A DNA stretch of 64,000 nt from contig NC_031502.1 of NCBI RefSeq assembly GCF_000237925.1, positions 28,339,951-28,403,950 of the forward strand, given 5' to 3'. Both the position numbers and the translations under genes were made by a program. The notes beneath the pieces were generated by a model. That model saw nothing but the letters and a program-made list of their open reading frames with translations, had not been told where the DNA came from and made no database searches. This DNA is from Schistosoma mansoni (lineage: Eukaryota > Platyhelminthes > Trematoda > Strigeidida > Schistosomatidae). Positions 46,748-57,300 of this stretch are shown piece after piece. Numbering within the stretch: the first letter of the stretch is position 1; the number at the start of each line of letters is the position of its first letter.

Positions 46748-47409
46748 CGAGAGTTGACGATATTACACTATTACGAAAGTACGTCAAATATTTCGACTGA
46801 AAAAGTCAAAAGTGTAAGTGAACAAAGTAAAACATTTTTTCTAAACAACAGGTAGGAACAAACATGATATGAATGAAAATCTATTTTGCTGTGAAACATG
46901 GGTTACTCCGTTGATAGCCGATCTTTATCTGGACTAAATTATGTACAGCCAAAAACCTTAGTTTTATGGCACCTGATTGTCGAATCGAAAGAAACTTGTT
47001 TAAATGTTGGAATCATGGATTCGCTCAAGTTGTTTGATACATGTCAGTATGCACAAAATTTGTTTAATTAAAATATTTTGTCAAGCGGCTTTAAACAATT
47101 AAAACAATATCATTCAAATAATACTATTCAATGAAAACTATTTATATAAATATAATATAAACCATGTACTTCTTTATTGTCTCCACTACAGACATCATTC
47201 GTTTGTTTAGATTTGCTAACTCTAAACCTTGAATATTCCACGATAAAACATTTATTATTGGCAAACTTTCAATTGATTCAGTTCCAGTAGTTGACACTGT
47301 CTGGTCTGCTAATGTATTATTACATGAATCATCAGAATTTGTAAGATCAATCACAATCGGTTGTTCATTTGATTGCTCATATGTTCGTTTGCGCTTTTGT
47401 TTCTTACTT
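36133..47409 (-). CDS. TDP2: Tyrosyl-DNA phosphodiesterase 2 (TDP2), four exons, N-terminus missing
   Basis: TDP2 removes trapped topoisomerase II from 5' DNA ends. Exons on the - strand: 47409-47170, 44769-44586, 40289-40014 and 36426-36133 (TAG... stop side), totalling about 331 residues against 362 in human. All junctions have AG/GT and keep phase: donors GTACAT, GTAAGT and GTAGAT; acceptors TTCCAG, CATAG and CGTAG. Motifs in order: basic KKQKRKR, VIDLTNSDD, INVLSWNIQGLEL (Asn), HVVCLQEV (catalytic Glu), QPFPNSVMNRHLL, IFTAHLESCAEYSGERVTQL, IFCGDLNLRDSE (catalytic Asp), DVWNECG, NTWDPLRNQN and CLPSDHWAIL (catalytic His). The first recognised exon starts in mid-codon, so an upstream exon with the UBA domain is missing from this strand. 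Introns are 2.4, 4.3 and 3.6 kb and carry retroelements. Confidence 0.93.
37619..38853 (+). repeat. Right arm of the 1,235-bp inverted repeat
   Basis: Matches the reverse complement of 25877-27111 along its full length. The left edge (37619) coincides with an internal deletion junction of this SR2-like copy, while the right edge (38853) lies inside naturally continuing SR2-like coding sequence. Confidence 0.9.
38007..38517 (+). mobile_element. Solo LTR, inverted twin of 26213-26723
   Basis: 511 bp, TGTTATAT to TACAACA. Flanked by CCAAG and CAAAG, a possible imperfect 5-bp target duplication. Confidence 0.8.
39036..40013. other. TDP2 intron sequence (part)
   Basis: AT-rich; nothing supported. 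Confidence 0.4.
41476..42116 (+). mobile_element. Perere-like 3' fragment, antisense in a TDP2 intron
   Basis: The + strand reads SIARISWDHRVSNAVVRKRV, LHQLRWLGHVLRMPNHRLP and GVGVGWKKARGGQTKTW, the C-terminal domain of a Perere-like element, then a 3' UTR with the palindromic GTACGTACGTAC and a tail of CTGATTGACTGA. It is 5'-truncated. About 94% alike by eye to the inverted copy at 53345-53990. Confidence 0.85.
42117..43262. other. TDP2 intron sequence (part)
   Basis: AT-rich; no further feature supported. Confidence 0.4.
43263..43445 (+). repeat. Schistosome dispersed repeat with decayed hammerhead-ribozyme core
   Basis: At 43356-43381 the + strand reads CTGAGAA, GTCC, loop CATACTA, GGAC, GAAA. 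This is the hammerhead order CUGANGA, stem II, GAAA. Stem I is offered by GCACTG (43350-43355) with CTGGTGC (43388-43394). An outer pairing is seen between AGACCACC (43331-43338) and GGTAGTCT (43411-43418). The G of CUGANGA that serves as general acid (G8) is A here, and the expected UH cleavage site before stem I reads GC, so this copy should be inactive. Hammerheads are known in schistosome SM-alpha-type retroposons. Confidence 0.6.
43446..44585. other. TDP2 intron sequence (part)
   Basis: AT-rich; nothing supported. Confidence 0.4.
44770..47169. other. TDP2 intron between first and second recognised exons
   Basis: AT-rich; apart from the (TA)n tract nothing is supported. Confidence 0.4.
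46706..46744. repeat. (TA)n microsatellite
   Basis: 39 bp of uninterrupted AT dinucleotides. Confidence 0.95.
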
Positions 47410-48332
47410 CTGACGACAAAAAATTAATCAGAAATAATAAAAAATACATTGATCAATCTGATTACACGTATTCATTACTAGAACAACTATTTTCAAATAA
47501 TTCATTTTAAAAGTTATACAGCCGTTTGGATGTGTAATAAATTGGGATTTTCATTGCCGCTTGAAAACATTTAGTCATTGCTAAACGTTTTTTCAAAAAA
47601 AAACTTCCTGACTTAATTTGCGAATCTACAATATTTCATTATATCATTACTTCAGACGTGTTTTGTTTGATTGATAGTAAATGAGATGGCTGTTAAATGT
47701 CTGATTCGTTTTTATGCAAATCCCGTTGCTTTGATCTAACCATATTGAATTATTTTCTTTCATATAGTAGTTCTTACCTTCGTGTCTGCTTTGTTGAATG
47801 AGGTAATAAGAATTTCATATATCCAAAAGAAAGTTTTCCGGGGTGGAACGTTATGAAAGGAGTTTGAGACTGATCGAATAACTTATGTCAATAGAAAAAC
47901 GGTTATTTTGCAGAATTTACGTCAACAAGGCATTTTTATGGGTGTATAGTTGCTCGTTTCTCTTTATAATCATCATTCGATTCCGAGAATATAATTTTCG
48001 CTAATAAGTTTAGTTTCATGACTCATCATCACTTATAATAAACATATTTCTTGTTATATCCCAAATTCATTATTAGCTTTCGACCTAGTGCTCAATTTGT
48101 TTGAAACTATCAAGTTTCACCTTTGCATTGACACCTATAATCTTCACTTACTTTCATAGTATTACACCATTAAGTTGTTTTGTACACATTCAACTTTCTT
48201 AGATAGCCAAAAAACATTTCTTTCTCAGCTCTTCGCTTATATATAGCTTGTTTTTATCAAACTAACAAAATGGGAATTGGTTTTTAAATTATTTATTTAT
48301 ATACTTTATTATTATATTGTAGGTTTTCAGTA
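47410..48332. other. Spacer between TDP2 and the UBA-like exon
   Basis: Scanned on both strands for the missing TDP2 N-terminal exon; none recognised. The 3' end of this stretch has TTTTCAG just before the ATG at 48333, a good 3' splice site. Confidence 0.4.
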
Positions 48333-48572
48333 ATGGCAAAAAATCAACAGTTCAGTAATATCGTACCAATGGATGTAGAGGAAAATTCAAATGGTAAAGA
48401 TGTTTTTCTAGAGAAATGTATTTTATTTGCTGAAACCACCTCTACTGATCGAGCACTTGGAATGATGTATCTTCAAAAATATAACTGGGATCTGGAGGTT
48501 AGTGTTTTATATTATTTTGGTCAGTTATCGCTTGAAGGTTGGCTCTTAAAAGTGATACATTTTACGGAGTGA
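48333..48572 (+). CDS. UBA-like domain exon, possibly the N-terminus of TDP2 in inverted orientation
   Basis: Begins with ATG two bases after a TTTTCAG acceptor. It reads MAKNQQFSNIVPMDVEENS, then KCILFAETTSTDRALGMMYL and QKYNWDLEVSVLYYF. This is a three-helix UBA-like pattern, and the block CxxFA...D.A....L...NWDLE....YF resembles the UBA domain at the start of animal TDP2. The exon end is uncertain: candidate donors are GTTAGT after WDLE (48499) and GTCAGT after YYF, the latter keeping the third helix. It lies 0.9 kb upstream of the TDP2 exons but on the other strand. It may be an unrelated + strand gene (UBA-like domains occur in many proteins), a real inversion, or a misassembly. Confidence 0.6.
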   Translation: MAKNQQFSNIVPMDVEENSNGKDVFLEKCILFAETTSTDRALGMMYLQKYNWDLEVSVLYYFGQLSLEGWLLKVIHFTE

Positions 48573-50829
48573 TATGTTGTTTTTCTTTCAAAGATCTTTT
48601 TACTCCTATAAACTGGCTTGTTTTGGTATTCCTTATGTATCTTTTTTTCTTCTTAACAGTAATAAATCATGCTTTTGGTGAATCGTTTTCATTTATTGTG
48701 ATACTCTCATGCTTTATTGGTTTAGATGATTCTTTCAAAGTGAAAAGAAGATTCTCTTATTTATTCATTATTAAAGTTCATAATTTTGTTAGCGCTTTTT
48801 TCTTATCCGTAGGAATGTCATATAAATATGTCATTGGTTTCACTAGTTAAGATAATAAGAAGTTAATTGTGATAAATAGACATTTAATATTCTCTATTTA
48901 TCAGTAATGCTTTTGTTGAAAACACAAATAGATAAATGGAGAATGAATTGATTAACCTACTACAATAACAAGAAAGAACAAAATTACGTTTTTGTATTTT
49001 AACTTTTTCTCATGCTAGTCTATTTAATGAACATCAACACTAGGATTTAATTACATCTGACCGAACAAAACACTCGTCCTGAACTCCACTACTAGTAATA
49101 AGCTATTTATTCTATGAAATTTTTGATAAAGTGACCATATTAAGGTAATCAGTACTGGTTGCACATATGCTAACAAAAACTGATCGAAATTCACTCCTGA
49201 ACAACAACATCAGAGTGATTGAAGTCAATACTAATAATGATCTAAACATTATAGCAGGTGAACAAGTTAGTGGTTAACTGTGCTCAATAGTTGAGTAGAA
49301 AGTGAGTTTGCGTTTGAAGCGGAAAGTACTTGGTTCTGGTTCCAATGAGAGCAGCAACACTCAGTTGAGGTGCCAAATAAGACTAAATGCAGTTCCTGGA
49401 TTCTAATGCTAGCCACAATCTATATGGTCTATAATAACTTGGTTGACTTAACGATTCACGGTTACTTACTGAGAGTTTGGCAGAACTTAGAATACGATCC
49501 TTAATCAGACTGGAGATAAATCTTAGTGATAAGTCCCAAACGAAAAAAGTATGTTTTCGTCAAATAATCCTACTTTCTAGTAACAAAAACTTGCCTTCAA
49601 TTAGTCATTTATTTCTCACCCAAATAATTGTTTCTAAAGTGGGCATTTACATTAAAACAACACAATACAGAACATCATGAACTTGAATTAACTTCATTAT
49701 GGTAAAATTCGATCAATATAAAATGTCCTGTGAAATTGGACATTAACTGACTAAATGTGACATATTACAGTCTATACGATTGACTAACCGGGTACTCGAA
49801 CAAAATGTTTTCTATCTACGGTCAACGACAAATTTCTCAAGACAGTACAGATATGTACTGTTGATGAATACTTAAGAGAGCATAATAAAACAAATCTCAG
49901 GTTGGATTTAAATAACTAACACAATGATGTATCATCTTCCAGTTGATACAGAATATACTTTAAAAATTTCAATTCCAATTAGACATTGAAAAGAAGCACT
50001 TTTTACCGATATAGAAATAATGAATATGCGCATTTGAAAGACACATCATTTGCTATGTTGTACACTGGTAATAGATTGATATAAATTAAGGAGAATATAT
50101 GTAAGCTCTGTTTTAGAAAGAGGAGTCCTATATTTCTTCTTACAGAACAGGCCACACTAATGTGATGAAAACATAAATGTAAGCTAACCATGGACTCTAT
50201 TTCAAATATTCAAAACAAAACATAAAAATGAAAACCGATCACAAACCAATAACATTAAATTTCTTCTTGGAATAAACGTTAGTCAATCACAAAAGAAGCA
50301 TGGCATCACTACGTGTGAAAACTTCTTATCGATAAAAACAACTAATGGGTATGAGCATATGATGAATACGAAATATGTCAATCACTAGTAACCTTATTAA
50401 ACAACCGGTTGCAAAATTACAGAAAAAGTAATAAAGGTTTAAGAAATGGTGTTTTTCTAAAAGAAACTCAATGTACCTACAGTTTGCTACATCCATGTTT
50501 TTAAGGCGAATACAGGCCATCTTAACGATGACAAACAACCTGCTTACTTCAAAAACAGTTCTAGCTATATATATGTCTACTACTTACGTAGCGTTCATAG
50601 CCACTATTATCTTGAAATTATGTCTATTTAAACGAGGAACTTAACTTCAACATAACGCACGCGATGTTAAGTCATCCATACTAGTGGACACATTACAACT
50701 TGATTAATAGAATACGATTAGCACTAAATGGCTAGGTAAATATTACATTTATCATTACTTAGTGATCAATAAATTCTAAATATTCCAGTCCTACAGAAAG
50801 TCAGTTGCCGGCTGACTATCGCAAAATTG
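48573..50829. other. AT-rich non-coding DNA
   Basis: No gene supported. The block near 49200-49450 is slightly less AT-rich and may be an old tRNA-like repeat. At 50525-50465 on - a short open stretch between AAGCAG and GTAGGT (reading MACIRLKNMDVAN) looks exon-like but is too short to support. Confidence 0.35.
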
Positions 50830-50900
50830 TAATGTCTTAAACAGTGAAGCTGGTTGTCGTGGGTCCGAATCCCACAAAGAGCACTGATCTCCTTATGATT
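50830..50900 (+). repeat. tRNA-like SINE fragment (B box)
   Basis: GTGGGTCCGAATCCCAC at about 50859-50875 forms a perfect T-arm-like hairpin with a 5-bp stem and resembles a polymerase III B box. The upstream A box is weak and no full clover-leaf is seen. Confidence 0.35.
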
Positions 50901-52146
50901 CCAGTTACGCTATGCAAAAAAGTGCCAACCAGACCGAAACCTAGATCGACGGTTTCCTGTGATATGTATATTTACTGTTAAGTTAACCTGGTTTATTTGT
51001 TAAACATGATATCAACAAAGAGCAAAAATTATTTTATACTGGTGCTTCAAAGTCATGCTAGCTTAAAGTCTGATGCCTACTTAGATAATTGTGGACTCCT
51101 TAAGAATAAACAATGCTTACTTTCTTACTATAACCTGGTACCAAGCCTACTTTAGTCTAAACACCACAGTTTATCTGATCAAAAATCAATTATCTTGTAG
51201 AAACACCATGTGAGTAATTCCGAGAACTGTCAATGCGTCATAATAATTGAATAGATAACACCAATCCAGAACACGGATCAAGGTGATTTGAATGCGCAGT
51301 TCCAAACTTTTCCACACTAGGAGTTGTCTACTGAAGTGGAAACTAAGTAACCAGTTTATGAAATAGTACCGTGATATAAAGGTTGGCTGTATGAAACTGG
51401 AATTAGTCGGTCACAATTTTTTGGTTAGCGTCTTAAAGATCGTGAAACTCGTTAGCTTCAGGCACTATCAGACATGGCTCACAATAACGTCAGCGGTATT
51501 CATAAAGTAATTATTTATTATATTATTCATGCAGCCAATAAGTATTTTTGACCTGTTGTTTATAGCCTTAACCGAACAGTCTTTTAACAAACAGTACTTA
51601 TATTCGTCTATTTATTGTATGACGTTGATCTCTTATCTTTTTACAGTGTTACAATTTAGCTTTGTGACTCATTCTGTCGTGCCAAAATCTTTAATGTCAT
51701 AAATAAAAACAAATAGATAATAGGGGAATATTGACTTTATACTAGAACATTTCAAAACTCATTTTTAAGCCCGTCATTAGTTAGCACAGAGTTGATTTTC
51801 AGTTAAGAGGTGATGAAAATCAATTTTAGACTTCATAATATTCCGGCGCTAATGGTGTACTGTGTTCGATTCAGACCACTGAGTTGATATTCATTGGTTT
51901 ACATTTCTAACTATAGTCAATTCGCAATATTGCAAGACCACCAACTTCAAATTCAACAATCTTTACCACACGCCATGATAATAACGATTACAACCAAGTT
52001 ATACATACTTTTCAAAATCAAAATATATGAATATTGGAGATGAATTTATTATCAAACGACTGAAAATTTAAGAGGTACATATGACTTTTAAAATACATTT
52101 GAAATCATGATTACAGAACAATAATAAAAAACACATATTCGCTTAC

Positions 52147-52347
52147 ACGGACGAGCTTCACAAGAGCCATATAATAAGTTCAACAGTTCTATATGTTTAG
52201 CTCTGTATACTAGGTCTTGAGCTATACATTTTATGTGAGGGTTAGTGATATTATCTGGTTGCTCGGGCTGGATTTCATGGGGTTTACAATCGAGCAGTTG
52301 GAAGTCACGTGTTTTGAACATTATGCTATTAAAATGTACGTGCATTA
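52147..52347 (-). CDS. Candidate coding exon of unknown function
   Basis: Open on the - strand from a GCATTTCAG acceptor to a GTAAGC donor (GTGTAA is the alternative). It reads KTRDFQLLDCKPHEIQPEQP, DNITNPHIKCIAQDLVYRAK and LLNLLYGSCEARP. The composition is more protein-like than nearby chance frames and the splice sites are good, but no family was recognised. It lies outside the TDP2 gene. Confidence 0.3.
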
Positions 52348-53344
52348 CTGAAATGCACAACAACAACTTTTGTTTCGATAAATAAAAATAGTTTTGATAA
52401 AAATTTCGTAGAAACGACACTTAGGTGTACGCACACAAACACTAAAGTTGGGGAGTATTACTGCTGAAACAATATACGGATGATAAACGGTAAATAGATA
52501 AACACAACTAAGTTACAAGGTACATGTTTATCTACTAGACTATAATTTAAATCTAGTTTCGAAACGGATACAAATATTATTATTTGTCTGTTCGGAGGAA
52601 AAATATTGATTCATGACACTACACTAAAACTTGGATATATAAACTGTCAGAAATAGACAAAATATATTCGACAGAGTACGGTAAACAATAAATAAATTGA
52701 ATTTTCGATAATTGAACACAACATAGTATTTTACTGAACAAGGGTAAATTATAACTGATGATCGGGAAATTCCGAATAACAGATCATCTTTTGAAAGCAA
52801 AGAATTTTTTTGAAACTACAGTTACGAAAATTCTTTTTAATTTGTATGTAATTAGCTATTCTATATTGAGACGTAAGATCGGAGCAGAATATGGACTTGC
52901 TTGCTGTGATCAGTGCGAAATCACACACACACAACACAAAGTTGTAGAACCTTTTTTTAGTTACAATCTATAAACGTTAAGTATACGTTATGTATACAAG
53001 CTTTTAGTTTAAACACCAGTCGATTAAAGTTTTCTAATCTTTACCGTTTGTTTAATTTCATTCATTCGACTAATAAATTGAAAATCTTGAAAATGAAGTA
53101 GCTGCGAAATTAATACAACAGTTGCTTCAACATATTTCTCTCATTCTATCGAGCAAGATAAGGTAAATGAATGATAAAGAAAATAATTGTTTCTTATAAT
53201 AGACAACTCAAATATCACGCAAATTTTATAAATTGTGTTAATCAGTGAGTGGAAAATGACCAGAAAAATTATCATTTTAGTAGCGGAAAACTAGTACTTA
53301 ATTACGTCCTCAATACATTAAGATGACGAGATCCAAAAAAGTCA

Positions 53345-54361
53345 GTCACAGCGCAGAACTTCGTACGTACGTACATCAGTTCGAGTTGCCATACCACATT
53401 AGCACAGAGATGCAGTTGTCGATTCAAATCCCATAGTGGTAGAAGTAGTAAGAGTTTAAGCAGTAATCGGAAAGATTAGGGTTTGAAGATGTTATTCAAG
53501 GAGTATAATACAGTGAGATAAATTTGGAAAGAGAAAAAGGATACGGACATGAAGAATTCAGAAGATTAGAATTTGGTAGAAAACAAAGAGTGGATGCACC
53601 TTCGCCATTGCAAACGATTTTGAGTCATGTCATTCAAGGTCTCTAACCATTGATTGCTATCATCTCGCGAATCCCAACCAGGTAGTCTACACCTACCAAC
53701 ATGGCTCAGTCCAATTGTCAGTGACTACATGGATTTTTGGCACGTTTTGGTCTGACCGCCTCTAGCTTTCTTCCAACCTACGCCTACACCATAAAGCATT
53801 GCACATCGGGGCAGTCGGTGGTTGGGCATACGCAACACATGTCCCAGCCATCTCAACTGATGAAGTTTCACTACTTCATCAGTGGATTTGCCATCATTAC
53901 CTAGTACCCGTTTCCTAACAACTGCATTACTTACCCGGTGGTCCCAGGATATACGAGCAATGCTTTGAAGACACCTATGATCGAAAACTAGTAGCCTACA
54001 AATATCCTCTACTCTTATCGGCCATGTTTCACTACCATAAAGTAGGACGGAACGAACTGCTGCACAGTAAACCCGTCCTTTGGCTGGTAGACGGATATCT
54101 CGCCTACGCCATAAATGACGCAAGTTGGTGAAAGCTAGACGAGCCTTCAGTATCCGTGCTGAGATTTTGTCACATATCAGACCACAAAGGCTGATGAGAC
54201 TCCCAAGATAAGTGAAGCAGTCCAAAAAAGTGGTTCCAATCCAACACGAAAACTTGAGGTTTTGTTCTGAATTTTGTCTCGTCCCATGAAGGTGGTATAC
54301 AAAGTTAAGGAGTATCAGACAACTGCGGGACGATTGCCAGTAGACTGACAACTATTCGACT
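53345..54361 (-). mobile_element. Perere-like 3' fragment
   Basis: On the - strand: FLDCFTYLGSLISL, ARLAFTNLRHLWRRRDIRLP, RSVLLYGSETWPIRVEDICR, ISWDHRVSNAVVRKRVLG, QLRWLGHVLRMPNHRLPR and GVGVGWKKARGGQTKT, then a stop and the 3' UTR with GATTCAAATCCC-like and GTACGTACGTAC motifs. The 208-residue frame is intact at its 5' end, where the element is truncated. It is the longer, inverted relative of 41476-42116. Confidence 0.87.
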
Positions 54362-57300
54362 GACGCCGGATTTTAACGAGAATTACTTTCTTTTACTAAA
54401 AATATTACGCAATACTTCTACTTTAATCAAATATGTATTACAAATATCATAATCGATTTACGGATTTTTAGTAATTAAATATAGTTTTGCCTAGCGTTAA
54501 TGTTTCATTTTGTAAAACATAATCGATAATAATGCATAGTAATATAACTATTTGTAAAATCAATGTTAAGCATTTTTATTTCATCATAGCAAGGCAATAT
54601 TCAGTGACTTTACATTCTATTTATATCACAGGTAAGAAAAGTGTGGATTTTTTGAAAAACTACTGACAGATTCGTACGTTTTATTGGTAAATGTCGAGAA
54701 CGTCGTAGCCTCCAGATAGAATCAAATGAATGTTAAAGAAATCATGAAGGAAAGTTGTAGAGTGAGCGCATTTAGCTGACTACAACCAAAATTGGGCAGT
54801 GTGCATTTGCGTTGCATTTCCTAGTAGTTTGTACTCATATCAGAGTTGTCTACTAGAGGAGTAGGTAACATTACTGTAAAGAGGAAATAGAGTGCAACAC
54901 TTTTTAGTCCATAAGCCTGTAAAAAACGTTGTCTTAATTTTTTCACAACTAAATATAAAAACGATTTTCGTTTCTTGACTTTTCTTGTGTTGTTAAATCT
55001 TTTTGAAGCTTGCATTATTGTAAGAGCTATATTTCCAGGAAAGATGTTAATAAATACCACAAATGGTAGACGATATCTAACGATATTGAAGCTAAGTACA
55101 TCATTCAGCATGAACACGCCTTGTTAAATTTAGTGCAAGACGACTAGCCGCTATCTAATATGAAATTTTAAAAAATAATACAAGTTAGTGCAAAAGAGTA
55201 TGTTATTAAACTATTACAGAACTTATTTGTAGATATATGAATGTAAAATGTTAACACCAATATACATTTTTCATGTTTATTTGTGTTCCAATAGATTTTC
55301 ACTTAGTTTTCATTTTCATAGGAGCTATTTTTACAATAGACATGAAAGTGTATACGTAATTCATGTCATATGGTTGTTTAGCGTTGAATAGACTAATTAA
55401 TTTGTCAATAAGTTGGATAATAAAGTTCAATCAACAGTAATACATAGTAGAAGAAAAAACCGACATAAACATGAGTGAGAATCTAATGCGTTCATGTCAC
55501 AAAAAATTTTCGTACGGTACTACAGGACGAAAAAGATTGTGATGGTGATGGGTAATTTTGTATAATCAGTCTTCAATTTCACTGTACGGATATCGTGTCA
55601 GATGAATTACAAACCTAAACACAATAAACAGGATTTCTGTCCACGTATGCAAACATAAAATATTATCTCTGGCTATCTTTGATTTATTTAATATACTCAG
55701 CGCTTAACATGAATGAAAGGTGTCCAGCGATTTTCGGGAATTTCGCCGCCAACAATTCATTGCACATAAACGCTGTGAATAAGTGAATAGAAACGAGTGT
55801 CGTTTATCGAATTCTAAGTAGGGGTTATGAATTATTACGTTAACCAAAAATCGTACTAGTGTCTGAAAAATTTAAAATCTGGACTAATAATCAGATGATT
55901 TCGCTCAAGCCGGTTTCATTTGAAGGACAGTGACTCTAAATAAGTCGCACATTCATATTTAACCAATAGATTTGCATAAATAGCACTAAACACAGTCTCT
56001 CTGACTATTAGATAGTCCGAACATGATTATAAGCAAAAGTGATGACGCCCACAACTACAGAAACCAATCAGTCATCTGTTTAGAGATATGAAAAGAATTG
56101 TCAGTCGATGTAAAAAAAATCAGTATGAAGTTTGGACGTTTGTAGCATCATACCTCTCTAGAATGATAGTGCACGTATGTCTGTATGTGTAATACTTTTA
56201 AAAAAGTCTCCGTATTGTTATTATTGCGACGACACGGAATGAAAAATAGACAATGACATTACTTAACATCAATGAATGATGACTTTTAACTATAAATATA
56301 ACTAACAATATTTTAAAAAATAATTGTTAGATCTACTGGAAAACGTGAGTCTGATTTATTTAATACATATACATGTGGTTTATTCAAATCTATCTGTCGG
56401 TTTATTAAAAAAGCAAGTCAGAATACTTAAAAAGAAACAACAATAAACAAGGTTTCATTTAACCACCGAAAACAAATTAAACACTGATGTAATTAAAAAG
56501 AAAAACTCCGTACAGACCACATTATTATGTAAACAGGAAAAAATATACACAAGTAAAGAGTTGAAAGAAAAATTGCATGAAATAAAACACGAAAAAACCA
56601 ATTCATCACAAAAGTTGTTTTGTAATTAAGATACATTTGTTTTGAATGAGATCTTACAGTACTGAGAATCGATAACCAAGTGACATATCAGTCGATTGTT
56701 GATAATTTACATATATCTGTTTAGCTATGCTGAAATAAGCAAATAAACTGAGTCTATAAACCACTAGTATTTTTCTTTAAATACATAAGGCTTTGAAATT
56801 ATGTGATTATACAAGAAAACAATGTTTTGTGCACTACGCATATCAGTTAGGCGTCCGATTGTACACGACATACTTTCAATAAATTAATACCAATTTGTTT
56901 AATAGAAAACATTTATTTCCCACTTAAAACTAACAACACCTTAAAATCTGAAGAACGACGAAGCACATAACACAGTGATATTAAAATGAGTAGATTATAA
57001 AACAAGACATTAAAATTTCTGCTTACGTGGAATTATTCTGTTGTGTTAAGAAGTATTTATTCACCGCAAGCTGTCAAAAGAAAAGAAAAATAATGGTGAA
57101 TTTTCGATATATATATATATATATGCAAGCCACATCCATGCTACTGACCAGTAGTGGTATCAGCTGAGGATAATGAGGGTTCGGAAACATAGTCTTACTT
57201 GTAAATTAAAACAGTATAATCGTAATATCTCAATGAGTAGAAAAATTAATTTTCTAATTTCTCTATTTATAACAATCTATCCAATGCTCAATTTACTTGA

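Noticed and set aside
48539-48850. 103-codon hydrophobic open frame on + after the UBA-like exon
   Set aside because: Phenylalanine- and leucine-rich from T-rich DNA; more likely intron.
50465-50525. Mini-exon candidate between AAGCAG and GTAGGT on -
   Set aside because: Only about 60 bp, no phase-compatible partner that is convincing.
53337-53460. Possible tRNA gene from a GATTCAAATCCC B-box-like word
   Set aside because: It is part of the 3' UTR of the Perere-like element and no clover-leaf forms.
54821-55117. 98-codon open frame on -
   Set aside because: No motif, hydrophobic and basic AT-driven composition, no supporting splice context.
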